A stretch of 40,969 nucleotides of DNA from an uncultured Porphyromonadaceae bacterium (GTDB lineage Bacteria; Bacteroidota; Bacteroidia; Bacteroidales; Muribaculaceae): positions 1-40,969 of the forward strand of contig URII01000017.1 of NCBI GenBank assembly GCA_900547825.1, written 5' to 3'. The position numbers and the translations under genes are program-made. Of this stretch, positions 1 to 8,200 are shown one piece after another (within the stretch, counting starts at the first letter, position 1; each line of letters begins with the position of its first letter). The notes under the pieces were generated by a model. It did not search any database. It was not told where the DNA came from and saw only the letters and a list, made by a program, of their open reading frames with translations.

Positions 1-531
1 GGGTATGGATTCGTTCTTGGGTAGGAGGAGCTCGTTTTTGTCGTCGTCGAGAAGGAGTGTCTCGCGTGACCATGTCTGGTACACTTCGCCGCTTACGAGT
101 TCGCCTTCGAGTTCCTTGAATTTGGAGTATATGGCTTCTTTCTGAAGGTCGAGGATCTTTGACTGGAGGGTCTGGCGGAGGTTGAGGATGGCGCGGCGTC
201 CGAAGTCGGCGAAGAAGATCTCCTTGGTGTGGTCCTCGCCTATCTCGGCGTCAGGATCCTGGTCGGCGCGTGCGTCGGAAAGGCTTATCTGGGTGTTGGG
301 GTCGGTGACTTCACCGTCGGGAACCACTTCAAGGTTCTGGAATATCTGGACGTCGCCCTTGTCGGGGTTCATTATGACGTCAAGATTCTCGTCGGTGCCG
401 AACATTTTTGCGAGCACGTTGCGGAAAGACTCCTCGAGCACGCTTATCATCGTGGCTTTGTCGATGTTCTTGAGTTCTTTAAACTCGGCAAAACGCTCCA
501 CCATGTTGGGAGCTTCCTCTTTTCTGGCCAT
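1..531 (-). CDS. nusA: Transcription termination/antitermination factor NusA, N-terminal part (cut by window edge)
   Basis: The minus-strand frame starting at the ATG at 531 translates to MARKEEAPNMVERFAEFKEL and stays open for 177 codons to the window edge, so the stop and the S1/KH RNA-binding domains lie outside. The visible part matches the NusA N-terminal RNA polymerase-binding domain: an early stretch of the type 'SVLEESFRNVLAKMFG', then an acidic segment, then 'IFFADFGRRAILNLRQTLQSK'. NusA binds RNA polymerase and modulates pausing, termination and rRNA antitermination in the cytoplasm. It lies 28 bases downstream of rimP in the same direction, the conserved rimP-nusA-infB order, so it is probably co-transcribed from the promoter at 1096-1126. 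The identification is confident; only the C-terminal part cannot be judged. Confidence 0.93.
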   Translation of the reverse strand, partial: MARKEEAPNMVERFAEFKELKNIDKATMISVLEESFRNVLAKMFGTDENLDVIMNPDKGDVQIFQNLEVVPDGEVTDPNTQISLSDARADQDPDAEIGEDHTKEIFFADFGRRAILNLRQTLQSKILDLQKEAIYSKFKELEGELVSGEVYQTWSRETLLLDDDKNELLLPKNESIP

Positions 532-559
532 ATCGGTATGTTATGAGTAACGGTTACGG

Positions 560-1027
560 TTATTTGAAATTAAGCACGCATGTCACTTTCGTGGCTTCGG
601 CGTATGGTATTGTGACGGGTGTCTCTACTATTTCGGGACGTTTCTTTCCTTCGGGGCGGACTTTCTGCGACACGAGAATGGTGAATGTGTCATCGGTAGC
701 TTCGGTGAGCCGGCCGCGGAGCCGGCGGTTGCCGGTGGCGAACACTTCCACTTCACGGCCTATGTTCTTGAGATACTGGCGGTGAACCTTGAAGGGGGAT
801 GTGAGTCCTGCTGACCCTACTTCGAGGTCGTAGTCTTCTATGTCGCGGTCGAGTGCGGCCTCGATGGCGCGTGTTATGGCGGCGCAGGTGTCTATATCGA
901 CTCCTGCGGGACTGTCGATCTCCACAGTTATGGAATTGGCGGGTGTGACTGTAACGTCGACGAGGAAGGCGGGTGTGCCTTCTATTGCCTTTTCCACTGT
1001 GGCTGTGACTATGGATTTGTCGATCAT
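560..1027 (-). CDS. rimP: Ribosome maturation factor RimP
   Basis: This 155-residue protein has the RimP pattern: an N-terminal 'EGTPAFLVDVTVTP..SITVEID' segment, the central 'DYDLEVGSAGLTSPFK' motif typical of the family, and a C-terminal SH3-like part ('GREVEVFATGNRRLRGRL'). RimP binds the 30S subunit and helps late assembly of the head domain. An in-frame ATG lies 18 bases upstream (1045), but MIDKS at 1027 fits the usual family start better. It is the first gene of the rimP-nusA operon, with a well-formed promoter about 70 bases upstream. Length is normal for the family. Confidence 0.93.
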   Translation of the reverse strand: MIDKSIVTATVEKAIEGTPAFLVDVTVTPANSITVEIDSPAGVDIDTCAAITRAIEAALDRDIEDYDLEVGSAGLTSPFKVHRQYLKNIGREVEVFATGNRRLRGRLTEATDDTFTILVSQKVRPEGKKRPEIVETPVTIPYAEATKVTCVLNFK

Positions 1028-1095
1028 TGCTGTGTATATAAACAAAAAGAGAAGGCTTCAGCCCCCTCCGGTGACGTTGTTACGAAATAACGGTG

Positions 1096-1126
1096 CAAAT
1101 ATAGTGAAATCTGCCGGATTTCACAA
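1096..1126 (-). promoter_or_regulatory. Bacteroidetes-type promoter of rimP-nusA with internal palindrome
   Basis: On the minus strand TATATTTG (1103-1096) matches the TAnnTTTG -7 element, and TTG (1126-1124) lies 20 bases upstream as the -33 element. The expected start is near 1090, giving a leader of roughly 60 bases before rimP. A perfect 8-base inverted repeat GTGAAATC-TGCCG-GATTTCAC (1104-1124) fills the spacer, which suggests an operator. The promoter match is direct; its use is inferred. Confidence 0.7.
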
Positions 1127-1176
1127 TTTTTGTGAGGTAAATGCAGGGTATAAAGGATGTATTTAAGAATGATTAA

Positions 1177-1219
1177 CCTCGATGCGGGCTGAATTGTGAA
1201 AATTTAACCCGCACCGAGG
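1177..1219 (-). terminator. Possible terminator hairpin after rpiB
   Basis: CCTCGATGCGGG (1177-1188) pairs with CCCGCACCGAGG (1208-1219) with a single A/C mismatch, leaving a 19-base AT-rich loop. It lies 22 bases past the rpiB stop. The following minus-strand sequence is AT-rich but has no clean T run, so termination is plausible rather than certain. Confidence 0.45.
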
Positions 1220-1240
1220 ATGTTATGTCATGTTGCCGGA

Positions 1241-1708
1241 TCAGCACACGGGGGTAGGTGTGCAGGGGATTTTGGCCACCCGGCGTTCGTGACGTCCGCC
1301 CTCGAACGGGGTGGAGAGGAATGTGTCGACTATGGCCATTGCTGTCTCCACGGGGATGAACCGGCCGGGGAGCACGAGGACATTGGCGTCGTTGTGGCGC
1401 CGGGCCAGGGCTGCGAGTTCGGCTGTCCAGCACAGGGCGGCGCGTATTCCCTGATGTTTGTTGAGGGTCATTGCTATTCCGTTGCCTGAGCCGCATATTG
1501 CGATACCGGGATAGCACACGCCGCTTTCCACGGCTGCGGCGCACGGGTGGGCGTAGTCGGGATAGTCGCAGCTGTCGGTGCTGTCGGTGCCGAAGTCCAT
1601 ATAGGATATGCCGAGTTCCACGAGATGTTTCTCTATGGCCACTTTCATGTCATAGCCTGCATGGTCGCTGCATAAGCCTATTTTCTTGCCTGATTTCAGA
1701 ATAGTCAT
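1241..1708 (-). CDS. rpiB: Ribose 5-phosphate isomerase B
   Basis: The 155-residue protein is a RpiB/LacAB-type isomerase that interconverts ribose 5-phosphate and ribulose 5-phosphate in the non-oxidative pentose phosphate pathway. Diagnostic elements are 'IGLCSDHAGYDMK' near residue 10, 'DFGTDSTDSCDYPDYA' around 38-53, and the anion-hole and catalytic region 'ICGSGNGIAMTLNK' around 71-84, including the active-site cysteine. 'RHNDANVLVLPGRFI' near 104-118 is also characteristic. Length is typical. It follows the SDR gene by 45 bases and is probably the last gene of that minus-strand run. Confidence 0.95.
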   Translation of the reverse strand: MTILKSGKKIGLCSDHAGYDMKVAIEKHLVELGISYMDFGTDSTDSCDYPDYAHPCAAAVESGVCYPGIAICGSGNGIAMTLNKHQGIRAALCWTAELAALARRHNDANVLVLPGRFIPVETAMAIVDTFLSTPFEGGRHERRVAKIPCTPTPVC

Positions 1709-1753
1709 AATGGTGGGTTTTGTAGGGTTATGATGAATAAATTATATGGCGGG

Positions 1754-2497
1754 TCACGACACGGTGAGTACGAGATGGTCCCACAGGCATGGGGGTATGA
1801 GCCGTTCGAGCCGGGCCACCAGTCCCCAGCGGGAGTCGATGTATTCGACGCGGCGTCCCTTGAGCACGGCTTTTTCGATGAGTGGGGCGGCATAGTCCAC
1901 CGACATGGACATGGGGTAGGATTTGTCCGGGTCAAGCAGCGGTGTGCGGATGAATCCGGGGCGTATGTCGGTTATGCGCACGTTGATGTGGTGCAGGTGG
2001 GCGAGCTGCCTCAATGCTTCAAGGTAGCGCTGCTGGAATGCTTTGGCGGCGCTGTAGGCGGGTGCCATGGCGAGTCCGCGCACTCCTGCCACTGATGTTA
2101 TGGCTGCTATGCGTCCGGGCACGGGGCCGTTGGCTGTGTCGCGGAAGTAGCGCATGGCTTCATTGACGATGCGGGCCCATCCGGTGACGTTGACAGCAAG
2201 CGATGAGGAGGTGAGGGTGTTGTCGATGTCGGCGGAATCGTTGTAGACTCCTGCCGCCATGACGAGTATGTCCATTCCGTCGATGTCCTCGATGAGGTTG
2301 CAGAAGCGTGCGGGGGCATCAGGATCGGTTATGTCGATGGTGCGGTATGCCACTGATGCGGGATAGAGGGATTTGATTTCCCTGAGGGGCTCTTCGCGGC
2401 GCGCCGCGAGGCCCACGCGGCAACCGACCCGGGCGAAGTCGAGTGCCATCCGGCGTCCGAGACCGGAGGAGGCGCCTATGATTACGATTTTTTTCAT
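1754..2497 (-). CDS. Short-chain dehydrogenase/reductase (SDR family)
   Basis: This 247-residue classical SDR starts with a Rossmann nucleotide-binding motif, GASSGLG at residues 8-14. It carries the catalytic serine in 'ITSVAG' near residue 135 and the YxxxK pair in 'YSAAK' near 148-152. The 'LAARREE' segment after beta-2 suggests NADP(H) preference, which is inference. The substrate cannot be read from the sequence. The C-terminus ends in a hydrophobic stretch (PPCLWDHLVLTV) that could associate with membrane. It lies 22 bases after the DUF6048 gene and 45 bases before rpiB, so is probably co-transcribed with both. Confidence 0.88.
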   Translation of the reverse strand: MKKIVIIGASSGLGRRMALDFARVGCRVGLAARREEPLREIKSLYPASVAYRTIDITDPDAPARFCNLIEDIDGMDILVMAAGVYNDSADIDNTLTSSSLAVNVTGWARIVNEAMRYFRDTANGPVPGRIAAITSVAGVRGLAMAPAYSAAKAFQQRYLEALRQLAHLHHINVRITDIRPGFIRTPLLDPDKSYPMSMSVDYAAPLIEKAVLKGRRVEYIDSRWGLVARLERLIPPCLWDHLVLTVS

Positions 2498-2519
2498 GAG
2501 ATAATACTATAGCGATATA

Positions 2520-3341
2520 TTATTCAATAACCGCCGGAGGTGCCTTGCGGTTCAGGGGCAGGGTGTACATAAGCGATATGGAGCCGGTGAATGAGGATCC
2601 CCGTTTGCCGAATCCGGGCACTGTCATGGCGGCGCCGTAGGGGGCCCGTGAGGAGTGGATTATGTTGTGCCATTTGATGCCCCATCCCATGGCGAAGTTC
2701 TTTATGAGTGTCACTTTGAGCTGCAGGAGCACTTCCACGTAGCCTGTGGTGACGGTTTGTGACGGTATGGAGAAGTGTGACGGATCGTCCCAGTAACCTT
2801 CGTCAAGGGTTATGTCGGTGACTTTGTAGGAGAAGCGGGTGAGGCCGTAGCGTGCGCCGGCAAGTATCTGGTAGGCCGGGTTGGAGTTGTAGAGGAAATT
2901 GTAGTTTGCTCCGATCTTGAAGTATGGCGCGAGGGGGGAGGTGAACCGGAAATTGGATCCGGAGGGCTGGTCGGAAGCTGATGACAGGCCGAATTCCACG
3001 ACGGGGTTGTAGCGGTTGTGGAGGCTCAGTTCGGCCCACAGCGAGGCGCCGCCGTAATGCTGGCCGAAGATGCGCATCACGGGGTCCCATATGTCGGCGC
3101 CTATGGTTACGGCATGGAAAAGCGGATAGATCATTTTGGGCACGCGGTGGGTGGCGGAGTCGAGCGCGGCGCTGTCGGAGGGTGCGGGCAGTGCGTCGGG
3201 CCGGGTGGAGAGGGTGTCGCGCACGGCCACAGGCACCTGCGGCGCTCCTACGGGTGTGATGCGGCGCTGTGCTCCGGCGCAGATGGTTACGAGGGCTGCG
3301 AGGAGGGCCGCAAGAATGGTTATGCGTGCTGACTGCTTCAT
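2520..3341 (-). CDS. DUF6048 family predicted outer-membrane protein
   Basis: The 273-residue protein has a Sec signal peptide (MKQSARITILAALLAALVTI, cleavage probably after CAGA), then a Pro/Ala/Ser-rich linker to about residue 65. The rest has alternating aromatic strands ('YFKIGANYNFLYNSNPAY', 'GYVEVLLQLKVTLIKNFAMG') typical of a small outer-membrane beta-barrel. It resembles the Bacteroidales family DUF6048, whose function is unknown. Its ATG overlaps the stop of the upstream DUF6452 gene as ATGA, pointing to translational coupling and a shared role. Family assignment is from recall. Confidence 0.72.
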   Translation of the reverse strand: MKQSARITILAALLAALVTICAGAQRRITPVGAPQVPVAVRDTLSTRPDALPAPSDSAALDSATHRVPKMIYPLFHAVTIGADIWDPVMRIFGQHYGGASLWAELSLHNRYNPVVEFGLSSASDQPSGSNFRFTSPLAPYFKIGANYNFLYNSNPAYQILAGARYGLTRFSYKVTDITLDEGYWDDPSHFSIPSQTVTTGYVEVLLQLKVTLIKNFAMGWGIKWHNIIHSSRAPYGAAMTVPGFGKRGSSFTGSISLMYTLPLNRKAPPAVIE

Positions 3342-3829
3342 CGGAAATAGATTTTCAGGCGTTGGCGGTCAGTGTTGGTTATGATGGAGTCGGTCACTTC
3401 CACGGAGGAGATGAGATGTGATGTATGGGTGAGCCCGGTGATGGTGTAGCGGTACATGGCCCCGCACTCTTCGGATGCGAAGTAGGGTGTGGAGGTGTAG
3501 GTGAGGGTTATGGTGTCGTTGAAGGCCGGATCGCTGAGGAGCTTCATTGTGTAATGGAAGCAGAAGGATGTGGACGCGGCGGTGGAACGCAGGGGCAGGT
3601 AGATCTGCGACAGGGGGTCGCCCGGACTGTAGAGCGCTGAGTCGCCGGGAGCGCCCACGCCCCATACTTCCAGCGAGTCCACGGCCACGGCCTCGCCTGT
3701 GGATGCGAGATAGAATCCGGCCAGGGGGATGGAGTTCTGATTGTCGGTGCATCCGGCTGTGTTGCAGCTGTGGGTCATTGCAGCTGCTGCGAGGAGTGCG
3801 GCGCACGTGATAATGTAGTTGCGGTTCAT
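3338..3829 (-). CDS. DUF6452 family lipoprotein
   Basis: Taking the ATG at 3829 gives a 163-residue protein with a lipoprotein signal (MNRNYIITCAALLAAAA, then MTHSC with the lipidated Cys near residue 22). The mature start 'CTDNQNSIPLAGFY' and the beta-rich body, including a 'YRYTITGLTHT' segment, resemble the Bacteroidales DUF6452 family of unknown function. An upstream in-frame ATG at 3847 lies inside the promoter, so 3829 is preferred. The promoter -7 box ends six bases before this ATG, so the mRNA would be leaderless or nearly so. The stop overlaps the DUF6048 start. Confidence 0.72.
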   Translation of the reverse strand: MNRNYIITCAALLAAAAMTHSCNTAGCTDNQNSIPLAGFYLASTGEAVAVDSLEVWGVGAPGDSALYSPGDPLSQIYLPLRSTAASTSFCFHYTMKLLSDPAFNDTITLTYTSTPYFASEECGAMYRYTITGLTHTSHLISSVEVTDSIITNTDRQRLKIYFR

Positions 3830-3834
3830 CGCTG

Positions 3835-3866
3835 CAAAGTTACTCACACTTTAGCGGATATTCAAA
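3835..3866 (-). promoter_or_regulatory. Promoter of the DUF6452-DUF6048-SDR-rpiB run
   Basis: On the minus strand TTTG (3866-3863), a 20-base spacer and TAACTTTG (3842-3835) form a complete Bacteroidetes promoter just after the sdaA stop. The predicted start of transcription falls at or within a few bases of the ATG at 3829. Confidence 0.75.
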
Positions 3867-3870
3867 TTTA

Positions 3871-5067
3871 TCACATCAGGGCGAGTCCGCCGCGCGATGT
3901 TTCCTTGTAGAGGCTGGGTATGTCGTGGCCGGTGCGTTTCATGACGTCGACAACGCGGTCGAACGACACGGAGTGGCGTCCGTCGGAGAACGAGGCGTAG
4001 AGGTTGGAGTCGAGGGCTCGTGCGGCGGCATAGGCGTTGCGTTCGATGCAGGGGATCTGGACGAGGCCGCACACGGGGTCGCATGTGAGGCCGAGGTGAT
4101 GCTCGAGTCCCATCTCGGCTGAGTATTCTATCTGTGCCGGGGTGCCTCCGAAGAGCTGCGATGCGGCAGCGGCGGCCATGGCGCATGCCACTCCCACCTC
4201 GCCCTGGCACCCTACTTCGGCGCCGGATATGGAGGCATTGGTCTTGACCACGTTGCCGAACAGTCCGGCTGTGGCGAGTGCGTGGAGTATGCGGGTCTCG
4301 CTGAAGCCCTTTGAGGTGTGGAGGTGGTAGAGCACGGCGGGCACTATGCCGCATGATCCGCATGTGGGGGCTGTGACAATCTCGCCGCCGGCGGCGTTTT
4401 CCTCCGACACCGCGAGGGCATAGGCATAGACGAGTCCGCGGCTTTTGAGCGATGTGTTGTGTCCGGCGGCATTGACATAGTAGCTCACTGCCTTGCGGCG
4501 CACCCCGAGTCCGCCGGGCAGCACGCCTTCGGCTTCTATGCCCCGCTCCACGGCGGCTTTCATCACTTGCCACACGCGGCGGAGATAGTCCCATACGCCG
4601 GAACCTTCCCAGCGGTCGACGAACTCCCAGAACGAGCCTCCGGTCTCGTCGGTCCATTTCTGTATCTCGGCTATGGTTGACATGGGGTAGATGTTGCGTG
4701 CCGGGCCGCGCTGCTCGCCTTCAGCAATTATGTCGCCTCCGCCCACGGAGTACCATGTCTGCGAAAGGATCCCGCTGCCGTCGGGCGCGAGGGCACGGAA
4801 GCGCATGCCGTTGGGATGGGCGGGCAGGAATGTGTCGGGGCGCCAAATTATGGATGTCTTGCCGCGTGGCGATAGTTCTTCGATGATGGCGGTATCGGTC
4901 ATGTGGCCGCGGCCTGTGGCGGCGAGGGAGCCGTAGAGGGTGACTTCGAAGCTGAGGGGGCCTTCGGGAAGTGCCTCCATGAAACGCAGGGCTGCCGCGC
5001 GCGGGCCCATTGTGTGGGAACTTGACGGTCCGCGGCCTATCTTGAATATTTTGGTGATTGAATCCAT
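3871..5067 (-). CDS. sdaA: L-serine ammonia-lyase (iron-sulfur dependent serine dehydratase)
   Basis: The 398-residue single-chain enzyme converts L-serine to pyruvate and ammonia. The beta domain opens with 'KIGRGPSSSHTMGPRAAA' (residues 11-28), a signature of the family. The alpha domain holds the cysteines expected to ligate the [4Fe-4S] cluster, in 'APTCGSCGIVPAV' and 'CDPVCGLVQIPCIERN', plus the 'GCQGEVGVACAMAAAA' segment. It is somewhat shorter than the roughly 454-residue E. coli SdaA, as in many Bacteroidetes. A -7 box TATCTTTG lies at 5098-5091, about 24 bases upstream. The next genes have their own promoter. Confidence 0.94.
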   Translation of the reverse strand: MDSITKIFKIGRGPSSSHTMGPRAAALRFMEALPEGPLSFEVTLYGSLAATGRGHMTDTAIIEELSPRGKTSIIWRPDTFLPAHPNGMRFRALAPDGSGILSQTWYSVGGGDIIAEGEQRGPARNIYPMSTIAEIQKWTDETGGSFWEFVDRWEGSGVWDYLRRVWQVMKAAVERGIEAEGVLPGGLGVRRKAVSYYVNAAGHNTSLKSRGLVYAYALAVSEENAAGGEIVTAPTCGSCGIVPAVLYHLHTSKGFSETRILHALATAGLFGNVVKTNASISGAEVGCQGEVGVACAMAAAAASQLFGGTPAQIEYSAEMGLEHHLGLTCDPVCGLVQIPCIERNAYAAARALDSNLYASFSDGRHSVSFDRVVDVMKRTGHDIPSLYKETSRGGLALM

Positions 5068-5090
5068 ATAGAGTGTTGTGTTGCAATATG

Positions 5091-5098
5091 CAAAGATA
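5091..5098 (-). promoter_or_regulatory. Probable -7 promoter element of sdaA
   Basis: TATCTTTG on the minus strand matches TAnnTTTG exactly and would start transcription about 15-20 bases before sdaA. No TTTG is seen at the expected -33 position, so only the -7 part is supported. Confidence 0.5.
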
Positions 5099-5136
5099 TG
5101 GATAAATTAGGAATTAGGAATTATCCGATGGGGGAT

Positions 5137-5169
5137 AAAAAAGGTCCCGGAGTGCGGGACTCCGGGACC
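5137..5169 (-). terminator. Rho-independent terminator of the 1506-residue secreted protein gene
   Basis: GGTCCCGGAGT (5143-5153) and ACTCCGGGACC (5159-5169) form a perfect 11-base-pair stem with a 5-base loop. In the minus-strand transcript it is followed by six U residues (5142-5137). It sits 35 bases beyond the stop of the large gene. Confidence 0.9.
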
Positions 5170-5204
5170 GGGAGGGGTTTTGGCCCCCGCTTATGAAACA
5201 AGGT

Positions 5205-8200
5205 TTATTTAACGGCTATCTTGAATGCCTTGCGGCCTGCCTTGACGGCATAGACGGCACCTGAGGCCACTTCCACGCGGCAGCTGCCGGCGCCGGAGTG
5301 CAGGATGCGTCCGGCCATGTCGGCTACTGTGACGGCTGTACCGTCGGGAGCTGTTACGAGAATGGCTCCATGGTCGGCGCGTACGTCGATGGCCGAGGCC
5401 ATTACGTTGTCAAGGGCCGAGAGGTCGACGGTGACGGGGGCAGTGGGAGCCGATTCGCCCTGGGCGGTGTAGACGGCTGTCACTCGGTAGGTGTGCGGGC
5501 CCTCGGTCGGGTCGGCATGGAGGTAGGCAGTGGATGTGACGGGTGTGCCGTTGAGCTTGACTCCGTCGCAGTACACATTGTAGCCCTCGAGGGTGTAGCC
5601 GGAGAAGTCGCCGCCTGCTACGGTGAATGTGATGTCATCGACCATGAGCATAAACGAATCAGTTGCTATGAAGCGTATGGCGAAACGCTTGGCTCCTTCG
5701 GGGAGATCGTAGCTGTACTCTGTCCATGCTCCGGGTACGGCGTTGACAGTGCCGAGTGAATTGAAGTCGGCGGGATCCATGGATCCGGTGGAGTAAAGCA
5801 CTTCGAACGCATCGGGATATTGATCGTTGTAGGAGCGGGCGAAGAACGATATTGTCTGGGCTGTGCCGGTAAGTTCGGGTGAGATGGCCCAGTCGTCGTT
5901 CTGTTCGCCGGCATAGTTGAACAGTGCCGCAAGGTACTTGTTGCCTGAATGAGCGGCGAAATATTGATTGAATGTGTTGGTGTCGGAGTTGTCGAACACG
6001 AAGAACGACGCTGTTTCCTCGGTGGGTACATTGGGTATGTCAATGCCCTGGAAGCCGCCTACTCCGGCTCCGTCAAGGTCAATGAATGTCCATCCGGCGG
6101 CCGAGCCTATGGCGAATGACTCGCATGACTCGAAGTCCTCGGTGACGCGGGTAGGTGCTCCGGGTGTGAGGTCGGGTGCCGTCCATGTCAGATTCACGCC
6201 GCTTTCGCTTACGTTGGCTTCAAGTGCGGTGGGTGTGGGATGGTTGGGTTTGGTGACCTTTACGGTTACGGATTCGGAGGTGTTGTCGGCCATGTTTCCA
6301 TCGGCGGAATAGTTGACGATGGCATGGAATTCAAGTGTCTCCGGTGTGGCTATGTTAGTGGGGTATTCAGCCTTTACAACCGCTGAAGCGCCTGTGGCGA
6401 GTGCCGGGCCGGTGACTGTTGCGAATTTGTCGGCGCCGCAGAAGAAGTCGACGGTGTAGCTGTCGGCGGCGTTGGCGCCGAAGTTGCTGACTTTGAGACT
6501 TACCTCAACGGGGTCGCCGGCCTTGACGTTTGCCGGGGCGGTGATGGTGCCGGCGGCGAGGTTGTGGTCGATAGGCTGGTCGATGGTGAAGCAGTCGAGG
6601 AGCACGCCCGCATAGTTGTTGAACACAATGTGCAGTTGGAAGCGGATAGCTTTGCCTTTGAATGCGGCGAGCGGCACTGTGATGCGGTTCCACTGATCCT
6701 CTACGCCGTTGGACAGGGCGAATACCGATTCCGCGCGTACGAAGCCTTCGCCGGCGTCGATGAGCACTTCAAGGGTGTTCTGATCCTCGGAGCCGAGTCC
6801 AAAGTAGTAGAACGAGAGTTCGGGGGCGGTGGCCTGTCCGAGGTCAATGCGTGAGGATAGCAGGTCGAATGTCTGGCCGGCTGCCGTGGCTCTGGCTTCG
6901 AAGAATCCGTTGTCACCATCGGATGACTTGACATCGCTGTAGTGGGTGTCATCTATAACGGAGGGTGTGGCCATGCCGCCTATGGCGAAGTCGTGGGATA
7001 GCCCGGCATCGGCGAATGATTCGAAGAATGGCAGGGTGTAGGGTGCGCCTACGGGCACTACTCCCGAGCCAATGCCCTTGCCAAAGCCTGCGGTGGTGGC
7101 GGGGAACAGGGCATATTGCACGAGCTTCTGCTCTGCATCGGCCGCGCATTCGCGGTGGGTGAAGGTGTTGGCGGTGATATCCTCGGCAATGGTAGTCTGC
7201 GAGTTGTCATCCTCTATCCGGACTATGGTGTAGGTTACGGCTCCTGCGGGGAGGGGGAGTCCGTTGACATCGGCAGTGACGGGATCCCAGGTGAACACAA
7301 CTTCGCCGAAGTCGGCTCCTGAAGCGGCTTTAAAAGAGGCGGGGGTGGCCGGTACGTCGAAGCCTATGTAGGCTGTGGCTGTGGCGGAAAGGCCGGCTCC
7401 GGAAGCGTTTGACGGAATCACGGTGTAGGTCACGGTGCCGGCGGGAGCGTTTTCATCGGTCCACGATGCTGCCGCGCCTATGGCAGGATTGAGGGTTGCT
7501 ACAGGCTGTTCGGAGCCCTCGCGGTAGATCTCGACTTTGTCAAGCGAGGTGAGGGTGCCGCCTCCCATGTTCTTAGAGGGTGCGGTAAAGCTTACTGTAG
7601 CTTTGGCGGCACCTGCCGGGTCGGGGGTGACGGTGAGTCCGGTAACGGCTGCGGGAGCGGCGTTGTCGAGGGGTGCGGAGAGCGAGAAGTTGTCGACATA
7701 AAGGTAGAATGCGTCAGCATCGGAGCATGCCTTTATGCCGATGTAGTATGTGCCGTCGGTCTCGGGCGAGAACGCTACTGAGATATGCTCGGGCGAATCG
7801 ATGTCGTTGGCGATATCCGTGGGGGTCACGAGGCATGTAGTCATGGCTGCGGCTGTGGGGGCTGTGCCGAGATAGGCTGCCACACGTTCGGGGAAGTTCT
7901 TGCTGTAGCCGTAGGTGTCGAACGACAGGATGTAGTTTTTGCCGGCCTGAAGCCTGATGGCGGGGGTGATTAGGTAGTCGTCGGCATTGTTGGCTCCCGA
8001 ATAGATGTAGCGGGCCTGTGAGTTGGCGAACTCCCATGTGCGTCCGTCGCCGTTGTTGTCAACCACGCTGAACATGGCGAAATCGTCCTTGGTGTCGAAT
8101 CCTGTTGCAAACGGCGGTGTTGCTGTGCCGAGTACCACGCTGTTGGAGCGTACGGCGTCGGAGGTCTGGCCTTTGTAGAGCGTTTCCACGGTGTAGGAGA

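Noticed and set aside
1104..1135. Palindrome before the rimP promoter as a plus-strand terminator
   Set aside because: The hairpin is followed by T's on the plus strand, but no plus-strand gene lies upstream to be terminated.
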